From Maritimibacter sp. (GTDB lineage Bacteria > Pseudomonadota > Alphaproteobacteria > Rhodobacterales > Rhodobacteraceae), in NCBI GenBank assembly GCA_003520545.1, contig DOUP01000261.1:1-25063 (forward strand): 25,063 nucleotides of DNA, read 5' to 3'. The translations under genes were made by a program, and so were the position numbers. Below, piece after piece: positions 16,762-24,008 of this stretch. The notes under the pieces were generated by a model that saw only the letters and a list, made by a program, of their open reading frames with translations, did not search any database and had not been told where the DNA came from. Numbering within the stretch: the stretch's first letter is position 1; the number at the start of each line of letters is the position of its first letter.

Positions 16762-16775
16762 TTGACTAAAATCAA
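16762..16775. promoter_or_regulatory. FNR/NNR box in the nosC-dnr intergenic region
   Basis: TTGACTAAAATCAA reads as TTGAC-N4-ATCAA, nearly the perfect CRP/FNR-family site bound by Dnr/NnrR or Fnr. It lies between divergent nosC and the Dnr-type regulator. Towards dnr, a TATTTT sits 31 bp from its centre, the expected class II spacing. Towards nosC the same spacing falls on TTAGGT. It probably serves one or both genes. Confidence 0.8.
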
Positions 16776-16796
16776 ACTGGTGGATTTGGTACAAGT

Positions 16797-16802
16797 ATTT
16801 TT
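16797..16802 (+). promoter_or_regulatory. Predicted -10 element of the dnr promoter
   Basis: TATTTT is centred 31 bp from the centre of the FNR/NNR box, matching a class II activator site at -41.5 with transcription starting near 16810. That gives an untranslated leader of about 98 bases before the chosen start. The prediction rests on spacing only. Confidence 0.45.
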
Positions 16803-16907
16803 AAGTGACTGAAAAATCACGAATAAGCATATGTGTATATGTCCTTCCCTCTGGACCGCCTTTCGATTGTCTGGCATCAAACGGTCCAAGGCTTTCGGAG
16901 GAAATTG

Positions 16908-17606
16908 ATGGACGCCAAAGATCGCGACATCGCGTTCGCGAGCCTTCTGCTCTCGGGCATGACACCGGAAATGCGCGAGCGTCTGTGCGCCCGCGCGACG
17001 CAGCACACCTATGAACGTGGCACCACGATCTTTCTGCAAGGCGAACCGGCCCGCAGCATTTTCATCGTGCTCGACGGTTGGGTCAAACTGTATCGAATCG
17101 CGCCCAGTGGGGCCGAGGCCGTGGTTGGCGTTTTCACCAAGGGTCGCAGTTTTGGCGAGGCCGTCGCCTTTCGCCACGACACCTACCCGGTGTCCGCCGA
17201 AGCAGCGACTTTCACCCGTGTCCTGCGGATCGAGGCCGCCGAATTCCTGCGTCAGATCGAACGCGATCCCTCGGTCGCCACCGCCATCCTGTCCGCAACT
17301 TTCACCCACCTTCACGCGCTCGTCGCGCAGGTGGAGGCGCTCAAGGCCCGGTCGGGGGCGCAGCGGGTCGCCGAGTTCCTGCTGGAGCTCCACGAATGCG
17401 CCGACGGAGCCTGCAAGATCACCCTGCCTTACGACAAGGGTCTCATCGCCGGGCGTCTGGGCATGAAGCCCGAAAGCCTGAGCCGCGCGTTTTCCAAGCT
17501 GAGAACCCACGGCGTGAACGTGGCCCAGAACGAAGCCACCATCGACGATGTCGCCGCGCTTCAGGACATGGTGGACGACGATCCCGCGAACGCCTGGTCC
17601 CGCTAA
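16908..17606 (+). CDS. dnr: Dnr/NnrR-type CRP/FNR transcriptional regulator
   Basis: This is a 232-residue CRP/FNR-family regulator. The start at 16908 is chosen over an ATG at 16833 because GGAGGA lies six bases upstream and the protein then has the length typical of Dnr proteins. A cyclic-nucleotide-like sensor domain (about 15-125) contains GEPARSIFIVLDGWVKLYR and the FGEAVAF block; a long dimer helix runs over about 125-150; the helix-turn-helix (about 178-202) reads AGRLGMKPESLSRAFSKL, with Glu189 and Arg193 placed to read TTGA half sites. It lacks the Cys cluster of FNR, so NO sensing through heme, as for Dnr, is more likely than an iron-sulfur oxygen sensor. Predicted targets are the nos, nor and its own promoters. 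Confidence 0.88.
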   Translation: MDAKDRDIAFASLLLSGMTPEMRERLCARATQHTYERGTTIFLQGEPARSIFIVLDGWVKLYRIAPSGAEAVVGVFTKGRSFGEAVAFRHDTYPVSAEAATFTRVLRIEAAEFLRQIERDPSVATAILSATFTHLHALVAQVEALKARSGAQRVAEFLLELHECADGACKITLPYDKGLIAGRLGMKPESLSRAFSKLRTHGVNVAQNEATIDDVAALQDMVDDDPANAWSR

Positions 17607-17611
17607 ACGGG

Positions 17612-17854
17612 TCACGCCAGCGCCGCCAAACCCATGATCGCGATCATGAACAGGCCCAGCACCAGAGAAAAGCCACGGCTCCATTCCGGCGCGGTGGCCA
17701 AGTCAAGGTAGGCGCGCAACACGATCCGCGCCTTGATCCAGGCCGCAAGCAGAATGGCGAGCACCGTCCAGAGCGCGCCGCCGCCCAGGACCGACACAGC
17801 GGTGGCGAGAGCCGACAAGGCCATCAGGATCAGCCAGGCGCGCGTCACGCTCAT
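17612..17854 (-). CDS. norF: NorF, small membrane protein of the nor operon
   Basis: This is an 80-residue protein with two or three hydrophobic segments (about 5-38 and 59-80) joined by the KARIVLRAYLDLATAPEWSRG loop, which resembles NorF and the cytochrome-oxidase subunit IV-like family. The start at 17854 overlaps the norE stop (ATGA); the frame upstream is a norE shadow. It is the last gene of norCBQDEF. In Paracoccus, norEF mutants have reduced NO reductase activity, so a role in activity or assembly is known, but the mechanism is unclear. Its stop lies only five bases from the convergent dnr stop. Confidence 0.82.
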   Translation of the reverse strand: MSVTRAWLILMALSALATAVSVLGGGALWTVLAILLAAWIKARIVLRAYLDLATAPEWSRGFSLVLGLFMIAIMGLAALA

Positions 17855-18417
17855 CCGCCCTGCCCCACCAGATAGATGACGGGAAACAGCAGCAGCCAGA
17901 CAAGATCGACCATGTGCCAGAACTGCGCCCCGACCTCGACCGCGCGCGGCGCGCTGCGCCATGCGACGAGCGCGAAAATGGCCAGCCCCGCGACCACATG
18001 CGCGGCGTGAAACCCGGTCAGGAGGTAGTAAAACATGAAGAACGGATGGGTCTCAAACGTGATGCCCTCGGTCGTTTTCGCCACGTATTCCGCGCCCTTG
18101 ATCCACAGGAACAGGAGGCCAAGCGCGCTGGCCCCCGCGAGATGGGCTCGGGTTGCCCGCAGCCTCCCCGCCTGCGCCAGACGCACCGCCCGCGCGGCCA
18201 GCCAGCCGGAGGTGACGAGCACCATGGTGTTGATCCCCGCCCCGACCGCGTCAAGGTGGCTTTGCGCCTGCGCGAACCCCGCGGGATCGGTCAGGCGCAC
18301 GGCGGAAAAGGCGATCAGCCCCGCGCCGAAAACCAACAGCTCCGACACGATCAGGACCCACATCATGAACTCGCCGGGCAAGGCGTCGATGCCGCGTGGC
18401 CGGGTGGCGTCCGTCAT
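17851..18417 (-). CDS. norE: NorE, cytochrome-c-oxidase subunit III-like protein
   Basis: This is a 188-residue membrane protein with about five helices, of the heme-copper oxidase subunit III family, found in nor operons. Seen: the opening DALPGEFMMWVLIVSELLVFG, the mid-protein LFLWIKGAEYV, the FYYLLTGFHAAHVVAGL segment and the C-terminal FWHMVDLVWLLLFPVIYLVG, all typical of the family. It overlaps norD and norF by four bases each. The function is accessory to NO reductase, as for NorF; the family is not essential for catalysis in oxidases. Confidence 0.92.
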   Translation of the reverse strand: MTDATRPRGIDALPGEFMMWVLIVSELLVFGAGLIAFSAVRLTDPAGFAQAQSHLDAVGAGINTMVLVTSGWLAARAVRLAQAGRLRATRAHLAGASALGLLFLWIKGAEYVAKTTEGITFETHPFFMFYYLLTGFHAAHVVAGLAIFALVAWRSAPRAVEVGAQFWHMVDLVWLLLFPVIYLVGQGG

Positions 18418-20375
18418 TGCGCGACCAGCTCCCGGTAGATGCGCGGCAGCGCCGTGGTCAGCCGGTCGGGGTTAGGGATCACGGCAAAGCCGCCGGGACC
18501 GAAAATGCGCGGAAACCACGACTTCGCCCCGGCATCGACGGTGACGCCAAAGACCGAATGGCCAGCGCGCCGGGCCTCCTGGACCGCCATTCGGCTGTCC
18601 TCGATCCCGTGGCGCCCCTCGTAATGGTCCAGATCGTTGGGTTTGCCATCGGTGATGACCAGGAGCAGCCGCTTGCGTTGCCCCTGCTGCGACAGCTCTG
18701 CCGAGACATGCCGCATGGCCGCGCCGAGCCGCGTGTAAAACCCCGGCTTCAAGGCACCGATCCGGTGCTCGACCGTGCGGCTCATGGGTTCGTCAAAGCG
18801 CTTGGCGGTCTGCACGTAGACGCGGTTTCGTTTCAGCGAGGAAAACGCATGAACCGCGAACATATCGCCGCAGGCGTCCAGCCCCCAAGCCAGCGCCGAG
18901 AGCGCTTCGCGCTCCACGTCGATGACGGAGCGTCCGTCGTGGCCATGGCCGGGGATCGCGGCTTCGGTCGAGCGTGACACATCGAGGAGCAGCGACACGG
19001 CAAGGGCGCGCCTCTCGGTCCGGCTCTGGCACCAGACCCGATCCGTCCCCTGCCCGTTGGCCCGCAGATCGACGGCGGCGCGCACCGCGCGCTCCACGTC
19101 CAGATCGTCGCCGTCAGGGTGCCCCGAGGTGACGATCCGTCCGGGTCGCAGCGCTTCGAACTGGCGTTTCACCGCCCGGATGCGCCGCTTGGCCCGTGGA
19201 TCGCTCAGGCTGGCGGGCAGCTCCTCTTCCGCCACCAGCGGCGAGGACAGCACGCGGCAGTGATCCGGCAGGTATGCGCCCGTTCGGACATTCCATTCCG
19301 GGTAGGTCTGCACATCCGACAACCGCTCGGTATCCACGTCCTCCGGGGCCAGGTCGAGGTGCAGTTTCAGTTTGGTCGCGGGCGCTTTCGAGATTTGCCC
19401 AAGACCGATTTCGTCCTGGTCGTCCGCCGCCTTTTTCGCGTCCTCGTTGTCGTCCTCTTCGATCCGGCGATTGAGATTCACGAACTCGGCAAAGCTGAGG
19501 ATGGCTTCGAACTTGTGGAGGATGAAACTGTCGCTGCGATCAATCTGATCGGACTTGCGCCGCCGTGCCCGCCGTGCGGGTCCGTCCTCTGAACTCTCGG
19601 CTTCGCCGTCCGTGTCGCGGCTTTCCACGGCTGCCCCGTCCGAGCGCGCCATGTCGCGCAGGTCCGGCCAAAGCACGACCGGACGAAACGGGCGATAGCG
19701 GCGCGGCGCGGTGAAGCCGCTGACATCACCGCTCTCGATCCCCAACCAGAACTGGCGAGCCCGCGCATTGGGCAGAGGCTCCTGATCTCCGAGCAGACGC
19801 CGCACGACCGCCTCCACGTCGGCCTCGATGGCGGGCAACGCAGGCACCCGGCGCAAGGCCAAGGTCGCGCCACACAGATCCGCGTAGAGCTTCGCAAACC
19901 CCGGCGCTTCGGCCAAGGCGTCCGCGACGGTCTTCATTGCCTGGTGGAGCGTCATCAGGTCTGCCTGTAACGGATCATCGAGGACCGGATCGCCCACTTC
20001 GGCAACCGCCGCCGCTGCGGCCAGCCAGATATAATGCGCCGCGTTCGCCTCACGCGCCGGAAACACCGCAAGGCTTTCGGGCAGGCGCAGCGCGGCCCCG
20101 TCAAAGCTCGCCCGAGGCATGGTTTCGGCCCATGTGCCAAGCCGCCGTTTCAAGGACAGGCGATGGTGGCTTTGTTCATCGGCGACCGGTTTGATTTCAA
20201 CCGCCCCGCCGCCGCCGAGACCTCGGAAAAGAACCGCCAGCCGCCCACCGACCTCAGAGAGGCCGACCCGGGCTCCATCGTGGACGTTTGGCGCGTCCAG
20301 GCGACTGGCATATGCGTGCCACAGTTTCCCGACAGTCTCTTCGGGTTCCCATGGCTCGATTTCGACCTGTGCCAT
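18414..20375 (-). CDS. norD: NorD, VWA-domain NO reductase activation protein
   Basis: This is a 653-residue cytoplasmic protein that works with the NorQ AAA ATPase to activate NO reductase, probably by inserting the non-heme iron FeB. The C-terminal von Willebrand A domain (about 455-650) has the metal-site motif DVSRST (465-470), the TRLGAAMRH threonine segment and LLLVITDGKPND. The middle region is acidic and charged (near RRIEEDDNEDAKKAADDQDE). The start is uncertain: ATG at 20375 has GAGG at a suitable distance, whereas a GTG at 20387 would overlap the norQ stop by four bases but lacks a ribosome-binding site. I prefer 20375. Confidence 0.92.
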   Translation of the reverse strand: MAQVEIEPWEPEETVGKLWHAYASRLDAPNVHDGARVGLSEVGGRLAVLFRGLGGGGAVEIKPVADEQSHHRLSLKRRLGTWAETMPRASFDGAALRLPESLAVFPAREANAAHYIWLAAAAAVAEVGDPVLDDPLQADLMTLHQAMKTVADALAEAPGFAKLYADLCGATLALRRVPALPAIEADVEAVVRRLLGDQEPLPNARARQFWLGIESGDVSGFTAPRRYRPFRPVVLWPDLRDMARSDGAAVESRDTDGEAESSEDGPARRARRRKSDQIDRSDSFILHKFEAILSFAEFVNLNRRIEEDDNEDAKKAADDQDEIGLGQISKAPATKLKLHLDLAPEDVDTERLSDVQTYPEWNVRTGAYLPDHCRVLSSPLVAEEELPASLSDPRAKRRIRAVKRQFEALRPGRIVTSGHPDGDDLDVERAVRAAVDLRANGQGTDRVWCQSRTERRALAVSLLLDVSRSTEAAIPGHGHDGRSVIDVEREALSALAWGLDACGDMFAVHAFSSLKRNRVYVQTAKRFDEPMSRTVEHRIGALKPGFYTRLGAAMRHVSAELSQQGQRKRLLLVITDGKPNDLDHYEGRHGIEDSRMAVQEARRAGHSVFGVTVDAGAKSWFPRIFGPGGFAVIPNPDRLTTALPRIYRELVAQ

Positions 20376-20383
20376 CGCTTGCC

Positions 20384-21190
20384 TCACCCGAAAGTGGCGG
20401 TGACGAGGTCGAGGAGCCCTTGTTTCACATCCCCGTCGTCCGTGAGCGGCTCGATCATGGCCGCGAGAATGGCGCGCTCCACCGGCATACCTTCGCGGAT
20501 CAGGGTGGCGGCGTAGATGATGAGCCGGGTCGATACCCCCTCCTCCAGATCCTGCCCCTTGAGGTCGCGCAGCTTGCCAGCAAGCCGCACCAGCGGGCGC
20601 ACGCGGTCTTCCTCCAGCCCGCTTTCGCGGGCAACGACGGCGATCTCGTGCTCCAGCGCGGGGAAGTCGAATTCCACCGACAAAAACCGCTGCCGGGTCG
20701 AGGGTTTGAGGGTCTTGAGGATGTTCTGGTAGCCGGGATTGTAACTGGCCACGAGCATGAAACCCTTTGCTGCCTCCAGCTCTTCGCCGGTCCGGTCGAT
20801 GGGCAGGATGCGGCGGTCGTCGGTCAGCGGGTGCAAGACGACGGTCACGTCCTTGCGCGCCTCGACCACCTCGTCAAGGTAACAGATCGCACCTTCGCGC
20901 ACCGCGCGGGTCAGCGGTCCATCGACCCAGATCGTTTCACCCCCCTTGAGCAGGTAGCGCCCGATCAGGTCGGCGGCCGAGAGATCGTCGTGGCAGGCCA
21001 CGGTATAAAGCGGTCGCCCGAGGCGGGCGGCCATATGCGACACGAAACGCGTCTTGCCGCAGCCGGTCGGCCCCTTGAGCAAGAGCGGCAGATCCTTGTG
21101 CGCGGCCATTTCGAACAGCGCGCATTCGTCGCCTTGGGGTTGGTAGAAGGGGGCAGTTGCCGCCCCCTCCAGTCTGGTTTGCGCGTTCAT
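20384..21190 (-). CDS. norQ: NorQ, MoxR-type AAA+ ATPase
   Basis: This is a 268-residue AAA+ ATPase of the NorQ/CbbQ branch that remodels the NorCB enzyme together with NorD. Seen: Walker A GPTGCGKT at 40-47, Walker B AICYLDEV near 101-108, the sensor-type segment MLVASYNPGYQN and the arginine-finger region STRQRFLSVEFDFP. Full length for the family. It starts six bases after norB with GGAG upstream and is followed by norD, the usual partner order. Confidence 0.95.
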   Translation of the reverse strand: MNAQTRLEGAATAPFYQPQGDECALFEMAAHKDLPLLLKGPTGCGKTRFVSHMAARLGRPLYTVACHDDLSAADLIGRYLLKGGETIWVDGPLTRAVREGAICYLDEVVEARKDVTVVLHPLTDDRRILPIDRTGEELEAAKGFMLVASYNPGYQNILKTLKPSTRQRFLSVEFDFPALEHEIAVVARESGLEEDRVRPLVRLAGKLRDLKGQDLEEGVSTRLIIYAATLIREGMPVERAILAAMIEPLTDDGDVKQGLLDLVTATFG

Positions 21191-21196
21191 CTGATC

Positions 21197-22576
21197 CTAC
21201 TCCGCAGGGGTTTGCTTGGCGGCCTCGATGGGACCGGGCGTGATCACTTCGCGCCGCGCTTTCAGCACCGCGTAGATGAAGAGGATCGCGCCCAGCACCA
21301 CGGCCACACCGGAGCCGAACCGCATCACGAAGAAGATCCAGAGCTGCTCTTGCACGGCCATGAAGTCTTCGCCGTTCACCCGTTGCAGGTGCGTCTGCAC
21401 CGTGCCCGCGAAGGTCAGCGTGAAGGTCATGAAGACCACGCCACCCGACATCAGCCAGAAAGACGCCATGTTAAGCACCTGGTTGAACGGCTCACGGCCT
21501 TTCAGAAGCGGCATCGCGTAGGTGATGATCGCAAGGTTCAGGGCGACATAGGCACCGTAGAAGGCAAGGTGCCCGTGGGCGGCGGTGATCTGCGTGCCGT
21601 GGGTGTAGTAGTTCACCCCGTGCAGCGTGTGCAGGAAGCCCCAGACACCCGCGCCGAAGAAGGCCAGCGTGGCACAGCCCAGCGACCACAGAAGCGCGGC
21701 CTTGTTCGGGTGATCCCGACGGCCTTTCCAGACCATGACGAAGGCAAAAGCCATCATCGCGAAGAACGGCGCCACTTCGAGCGTGGAGAAGACCGAGCCG
21801 ATCCACTGCCAATAGCCGGGCGTGCCGATCCAGTAGTAATGGTGCCCGGTGCCGAGAATACCCGAGAACAGGGCAAGCGCCGCGATGACGTAGAGCCATT
21901 TCTCCACGACCTCACGGTCGACGCCGGTGAGCTTGAGCATCAGGAAGGCAAGGATCGAAGCCATCACCAGTTCCCATGTGCCTTCGACCCACAGGTGCAC
22001 CACGTACCACCAGTATTGCTTGTCGAGCGCGAGGTTCGCCGGGTTGTAGAAGGCGAACAGGAACAGGAGCGCCAGCCCCCACAGACCCAGAAGCAGGATG
22101 TTGGTGATCGCGGTCTTGCGGCCTTTGAGCACCGTCATCGAGATGTTGTAAAGGAAGATGAGCGCCGCGACGACGATCCCCGCCTTCACCCACTTGGGTT
22201 GTTCAAGAAACTCGCGCCCCTCTTTGCCAAGGAGCCAGTTTCCTTCGAACAGGTTGAACGTATAGGTGAACACCACGCCCGCCGTGCCAAGCACGAAAAT
22301 GGCAAGCTGGATATAGGCCAGCATCGGCGAGTGGATTTCGCGCTCGCTTTCCTCGGGGACGAGGAAATAGGCCGCGCCGAAGAAGCCCAAGAGGAGCCAG
22401 ACGATCAGGCTGTTGGAGTGCAGCATCCGCAGCACGTTGAACGGCAGGATGTCATGGAGGAAGTTTCCGTCCACGTAGACCCAGCCCATGGTCAGACCCA
22501 CGGTCACTTGCACCGCGAACAGGATCATCGCGACGAGAAAATACCAGTAGGCGATTTTTTGTGTTTGATATTTCAT
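21197..22576 (-). CDS. norB: NorB, cytochrome-c nitric oxide reductase large subunit
   Basis: This is the 459-residue, roughly 12-helix catalytic subunit that reduces 2 NO to N2O in the inner membrane. Heme and metal ligands are complete: His53 and His336 for low-spin heme b, His334 for heme b3, His194, His245 and His246 for the non-heme FeB, plus the FeB-associated Glu198 in HLWVEGTWELV. The absence of an N-terminal quinol-oxidising extension and the adjacent norC show it is the cNOR type, not qNOR. It follows norC by 18 bp with a GAGGAG ribosome-binding site. Confidence 0.98.
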   Translation of the reverse strand: MKYQTQKIAYWYFLVAMILFAVQVTVGLTMGWVYVDGNFLHDILPFNVLRMLHSNSLIVWLLLGFFGAAYFLVPEESEREIHSPMLAYIQLAIFVLGTAGVVFTYTFNLFEGNWLLGKEGREFLEQPKWVKAGIVVAALIFLYNISMTVLKGRKTAITNILLLGLWGLALLFLFAFYNPANLALDKQYWWYVVHLWVEGTWELVMASILAFLMLKLTGVDREVVEKWLYVIAALALFSGILGTGHHYYWIGTPGYWQWIGSVFSTLEVAPFFAMMAFAFVMVWKGRRDHPNKAALLWSLGCATLAFFGAGVWGFLHTLHGVNYYTHGTQITAAHGHLAFYGAYVALNLAIITYAMPLLKGREPFNQVLNMASFWLMSGGVVFMTFTLTFAGTVQTHLQRVNGEDFMAVQEQLWIFFVMRFGSGVAVVLGAILFIYAVLKARREVITPGPIEAAKQTPAE

Positions 22577-22594
22577 GTGTTTTTCTCCTCAGCC

Positions 22595-23056
22595 TCAACC
22601 GGCATCATTCGGCGGCCAGTCCTGGTTGCGGATCGTGTCGGTCCACAGCAGGAAATCGGCGAGCGCCTGGTATTCTTCGTCGGTCAGACCGAAATAGGGC
22701 ATCTGGCGGCGGCCCTCGATGTCCGTGGGCATGGCTTCCATCCAGCCCTTGAGCGCGTCGAAGGCGCCTTCATGGTCGCCCTCCATACCCCAACGGGACA
22801 TGACGTTGCCCAGTTCCGGCGCGTAATAGGCTCCCTCGCCCAAAATCGTGTGACAGTTCACGCAGCCGTGCATCTCCCACAGGTGTTTGCCGTGTTTGAC
22901 GCTGTCGGTCAGCGTGGCGGTATCCGTCGAAGTCTTGACGATGTACCGATGGGATTGAGCCGAGAGGCCCAGAAATATGAGAATAAAGAACAGGGACCCG
23001 CCGTAGAAGATATTCCGGGCCATGCTCTTCGTCATGACTTCGCGCATCGCGCTCAT
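22595..23056 (-). CDS. norC: NorC, cytochrome-c subunit of nitric oxide reductase
   Basis: This is a 153-residue membrane-anchored cytochrome c that feeds electrons to NorB. One N-terminal helix (about 16-34) anchors it; the heme motif is CVNCH (C65, C68, H69), followed by the NorC signature ILGEGAYYAPELGNV and a Met ligand at 119 in RRQMPYFGLT. The start at 23056 is chosen because GGAGG lies four bases upstream; in-frame ATGs at 23047 and 23035 are less well placed. It is the first gene of norCBQDEF, with an FNR/NNR-like box about 55 bp upstream. Confidence 0.97.
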   Translation of the reverse strand: MSAMREVMTKSMARNIFYGGSLFFILIFLGLSAQSHRYIVKTSTDTATLTDSVKHGKHLWEMHGCVNCHTILGEGAYYAPELGNVMSRWGMEGDHEGAFDALKGWMEAMPTDIEGRRQMPYFGLTDEEYQALADFLLWTDTIRNQDWPPNDAG

Positions 23057-23110
23057 CCTTCCTCCGTTAAAGTTACCCTTCGCAGATGGACGACCGGACG
23101 AGTCGGCTCC

Positions 23111-23124
23111 TTAACAAAAGTCAA
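23111..23124 (-). promoter_or_regulatory. FNR/NNR-like box upstream of norC
   Basis: On the norC strand this reads TTGACTTTTGTTAA: one perfect half site TTGAC and one degenerate half (GTTAA instead of GTCAA), N4 spacing. Its centre is 61 bp from the norC ATG. With class II spacing, transcription would start near 23076, leaving a 20-base leader that contains the GGAGG. The -10 region there (around CCATCT) is poor, consistent with dependence on an activator. Confidence 0.7.
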
Positions 23125-23141
23125 CGGGTCGGGATTTTCGC

Positions 23142-24008
23142 CTAAACCGCGAGCACAAGGCGGGTTTCTGGCCAGGCGTGAAGGCTGTGCGCGATCTCGT
23201 CACGGGTCATCAGGCAGAACGCGGTGGAGAGCCCGTCCGCAAGCGCCGCCTGCGGTGCGGCAACCGAAACCGTGCGCCACCGGGGCCAGCGTCCTTCGGG
23301 ATGCAGGATATGCGGCGCGTGATCCGGCCCGATCCGCGTAGCCCCGGGGGACGAAGTGGCAAGGCACTCGTCCCGCAACACGACCTGGCGCAGGATGCGG
23401 CCGCGATCGCCGAGGATATCCACCGGCCCGCCCTGCCCGATGGCCGCGATCTCGCCCGCGTCGACGATCACGTCGTCGAAACCGGCGTCCCGGACCAGTT
23501 GGGCCAGTTGATCCGCGGCATAGCCCTGCGCAACCCCGTTGAAGGTCAGCGCCATACCGTGCGGCAAGCGCACCTCGGGCCCGCGCCGCTCGATCTTGCT
23601 CCAGCCAAACGGCGCGGTGCTGTGCCGCCCTTCCGCACGGGCCCGCCAAAGGGCCTGCACGCTGGGGTCAAACACCCCGTCCGTGGTCGCGTGCAACTGC
23701 CCGGCCAGATCCAGCATGGCCGCCAGATCACCGGATGGATGCGCCAGCACCCCGGTCTTATTGAGTCGCACGAGCTCGGAGGTCCGGTAGAGCGACAAGG
23801 CCTGCTCCAGCCGGTCGAGGCGCGCCTCGATCCGGCGACCCAGACGCCAGAGCGCACCGGGGTCACCCCCGCGCAGGGTCACGACCACCTCGGCCCCCAT
23901 CGCGCGCCCGCGCCAGACCTGCGGTTCGGCCCCGGCCACCAGCGGTGCGGTCCCCAGACCGACAGCGGATGCACTGAGCGCGATGAACCGACGGCGGGTC
24001 AGGGTCAT
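23142..24008 (-). CDS. Second ApbE-family FAD:protein FMN transferase
   Basis: This is a 288-residue NosX-like paralogue with a twin-arginine-type signal (LTRRRFIALSASAVGLG). All ApbE segments are intact: FDPSVQALW from 113, FNGVAQGYAADQL from 156, DAGEIAAIG from 183, PHILHP near 232-237 and ADGLSTA from 257, so it should be active in covalent flavin transfer in the periplasm. The start overlaps the nnrS stop (ATGA at 24005-24008), so it is co-translated with nnrS, ahead of the nor promoter. The target protein is unknown; NosR is the only SGAT-type flavinylation substrate seen in the window and already has NosX. It could be a backup for NosX or serve a target outside the window. Confidence 0.9.
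   Translation of the reverse strand: MTLTRRRFIALSASAVGLGTAPLVAGAEPQVWRGRAMGAEVVVTLRGGDPGALWRLGRRIEARLDRLEQALSLYRTSELVRLNKTGVLAHPSGDLAAMLDLAGQLHATTDGVFDPSVQALWRARAEGRHSTAPFGWSKIERRGPEVRLPHGMALTFNGVAQGYAADQLAQLVRDAGFDDVIVDAGEIAAIGQGGPVDILGDRGRILRQVVLRDECLATSSPGATRIGPDHAPHILHPEGRWPRWRTVSVAAPQAALADGLSTAFCLMTRDEIAHSLHAWPETRLVLAV

Noticed and set aside
16805..16820. GTGACTGAAAAATCAC palindrome near the predicted dnr transcription start
   Set aside because: Half sites GTGA/TCAC are eight bases apart, not the six needed for a CRP-type site, and the inner positions do not pair; likely chance.
16833..16907. Earlier in-frame ATG for the Dnr-type regulator
   Set aside because: No ribosome-binding site, and it adds 25 residues not typical of the family; the ATG at 16908 has GGAGGA.
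20376..20387. GTG start of norD overlapping the norQ stop
   Set aside because: Overlap is attractive, but no ribosome-binding site precedes it, whereas the ATG at 20375 has GAGG; kept only as an alternative.
20288..23341. 1017-codon + strand open frame opposite norD, norQ, norB and norC
   Set aside because: It crosses four conserved nor genes and the nor promoter on the other strand; composition is that of a shadow frame.
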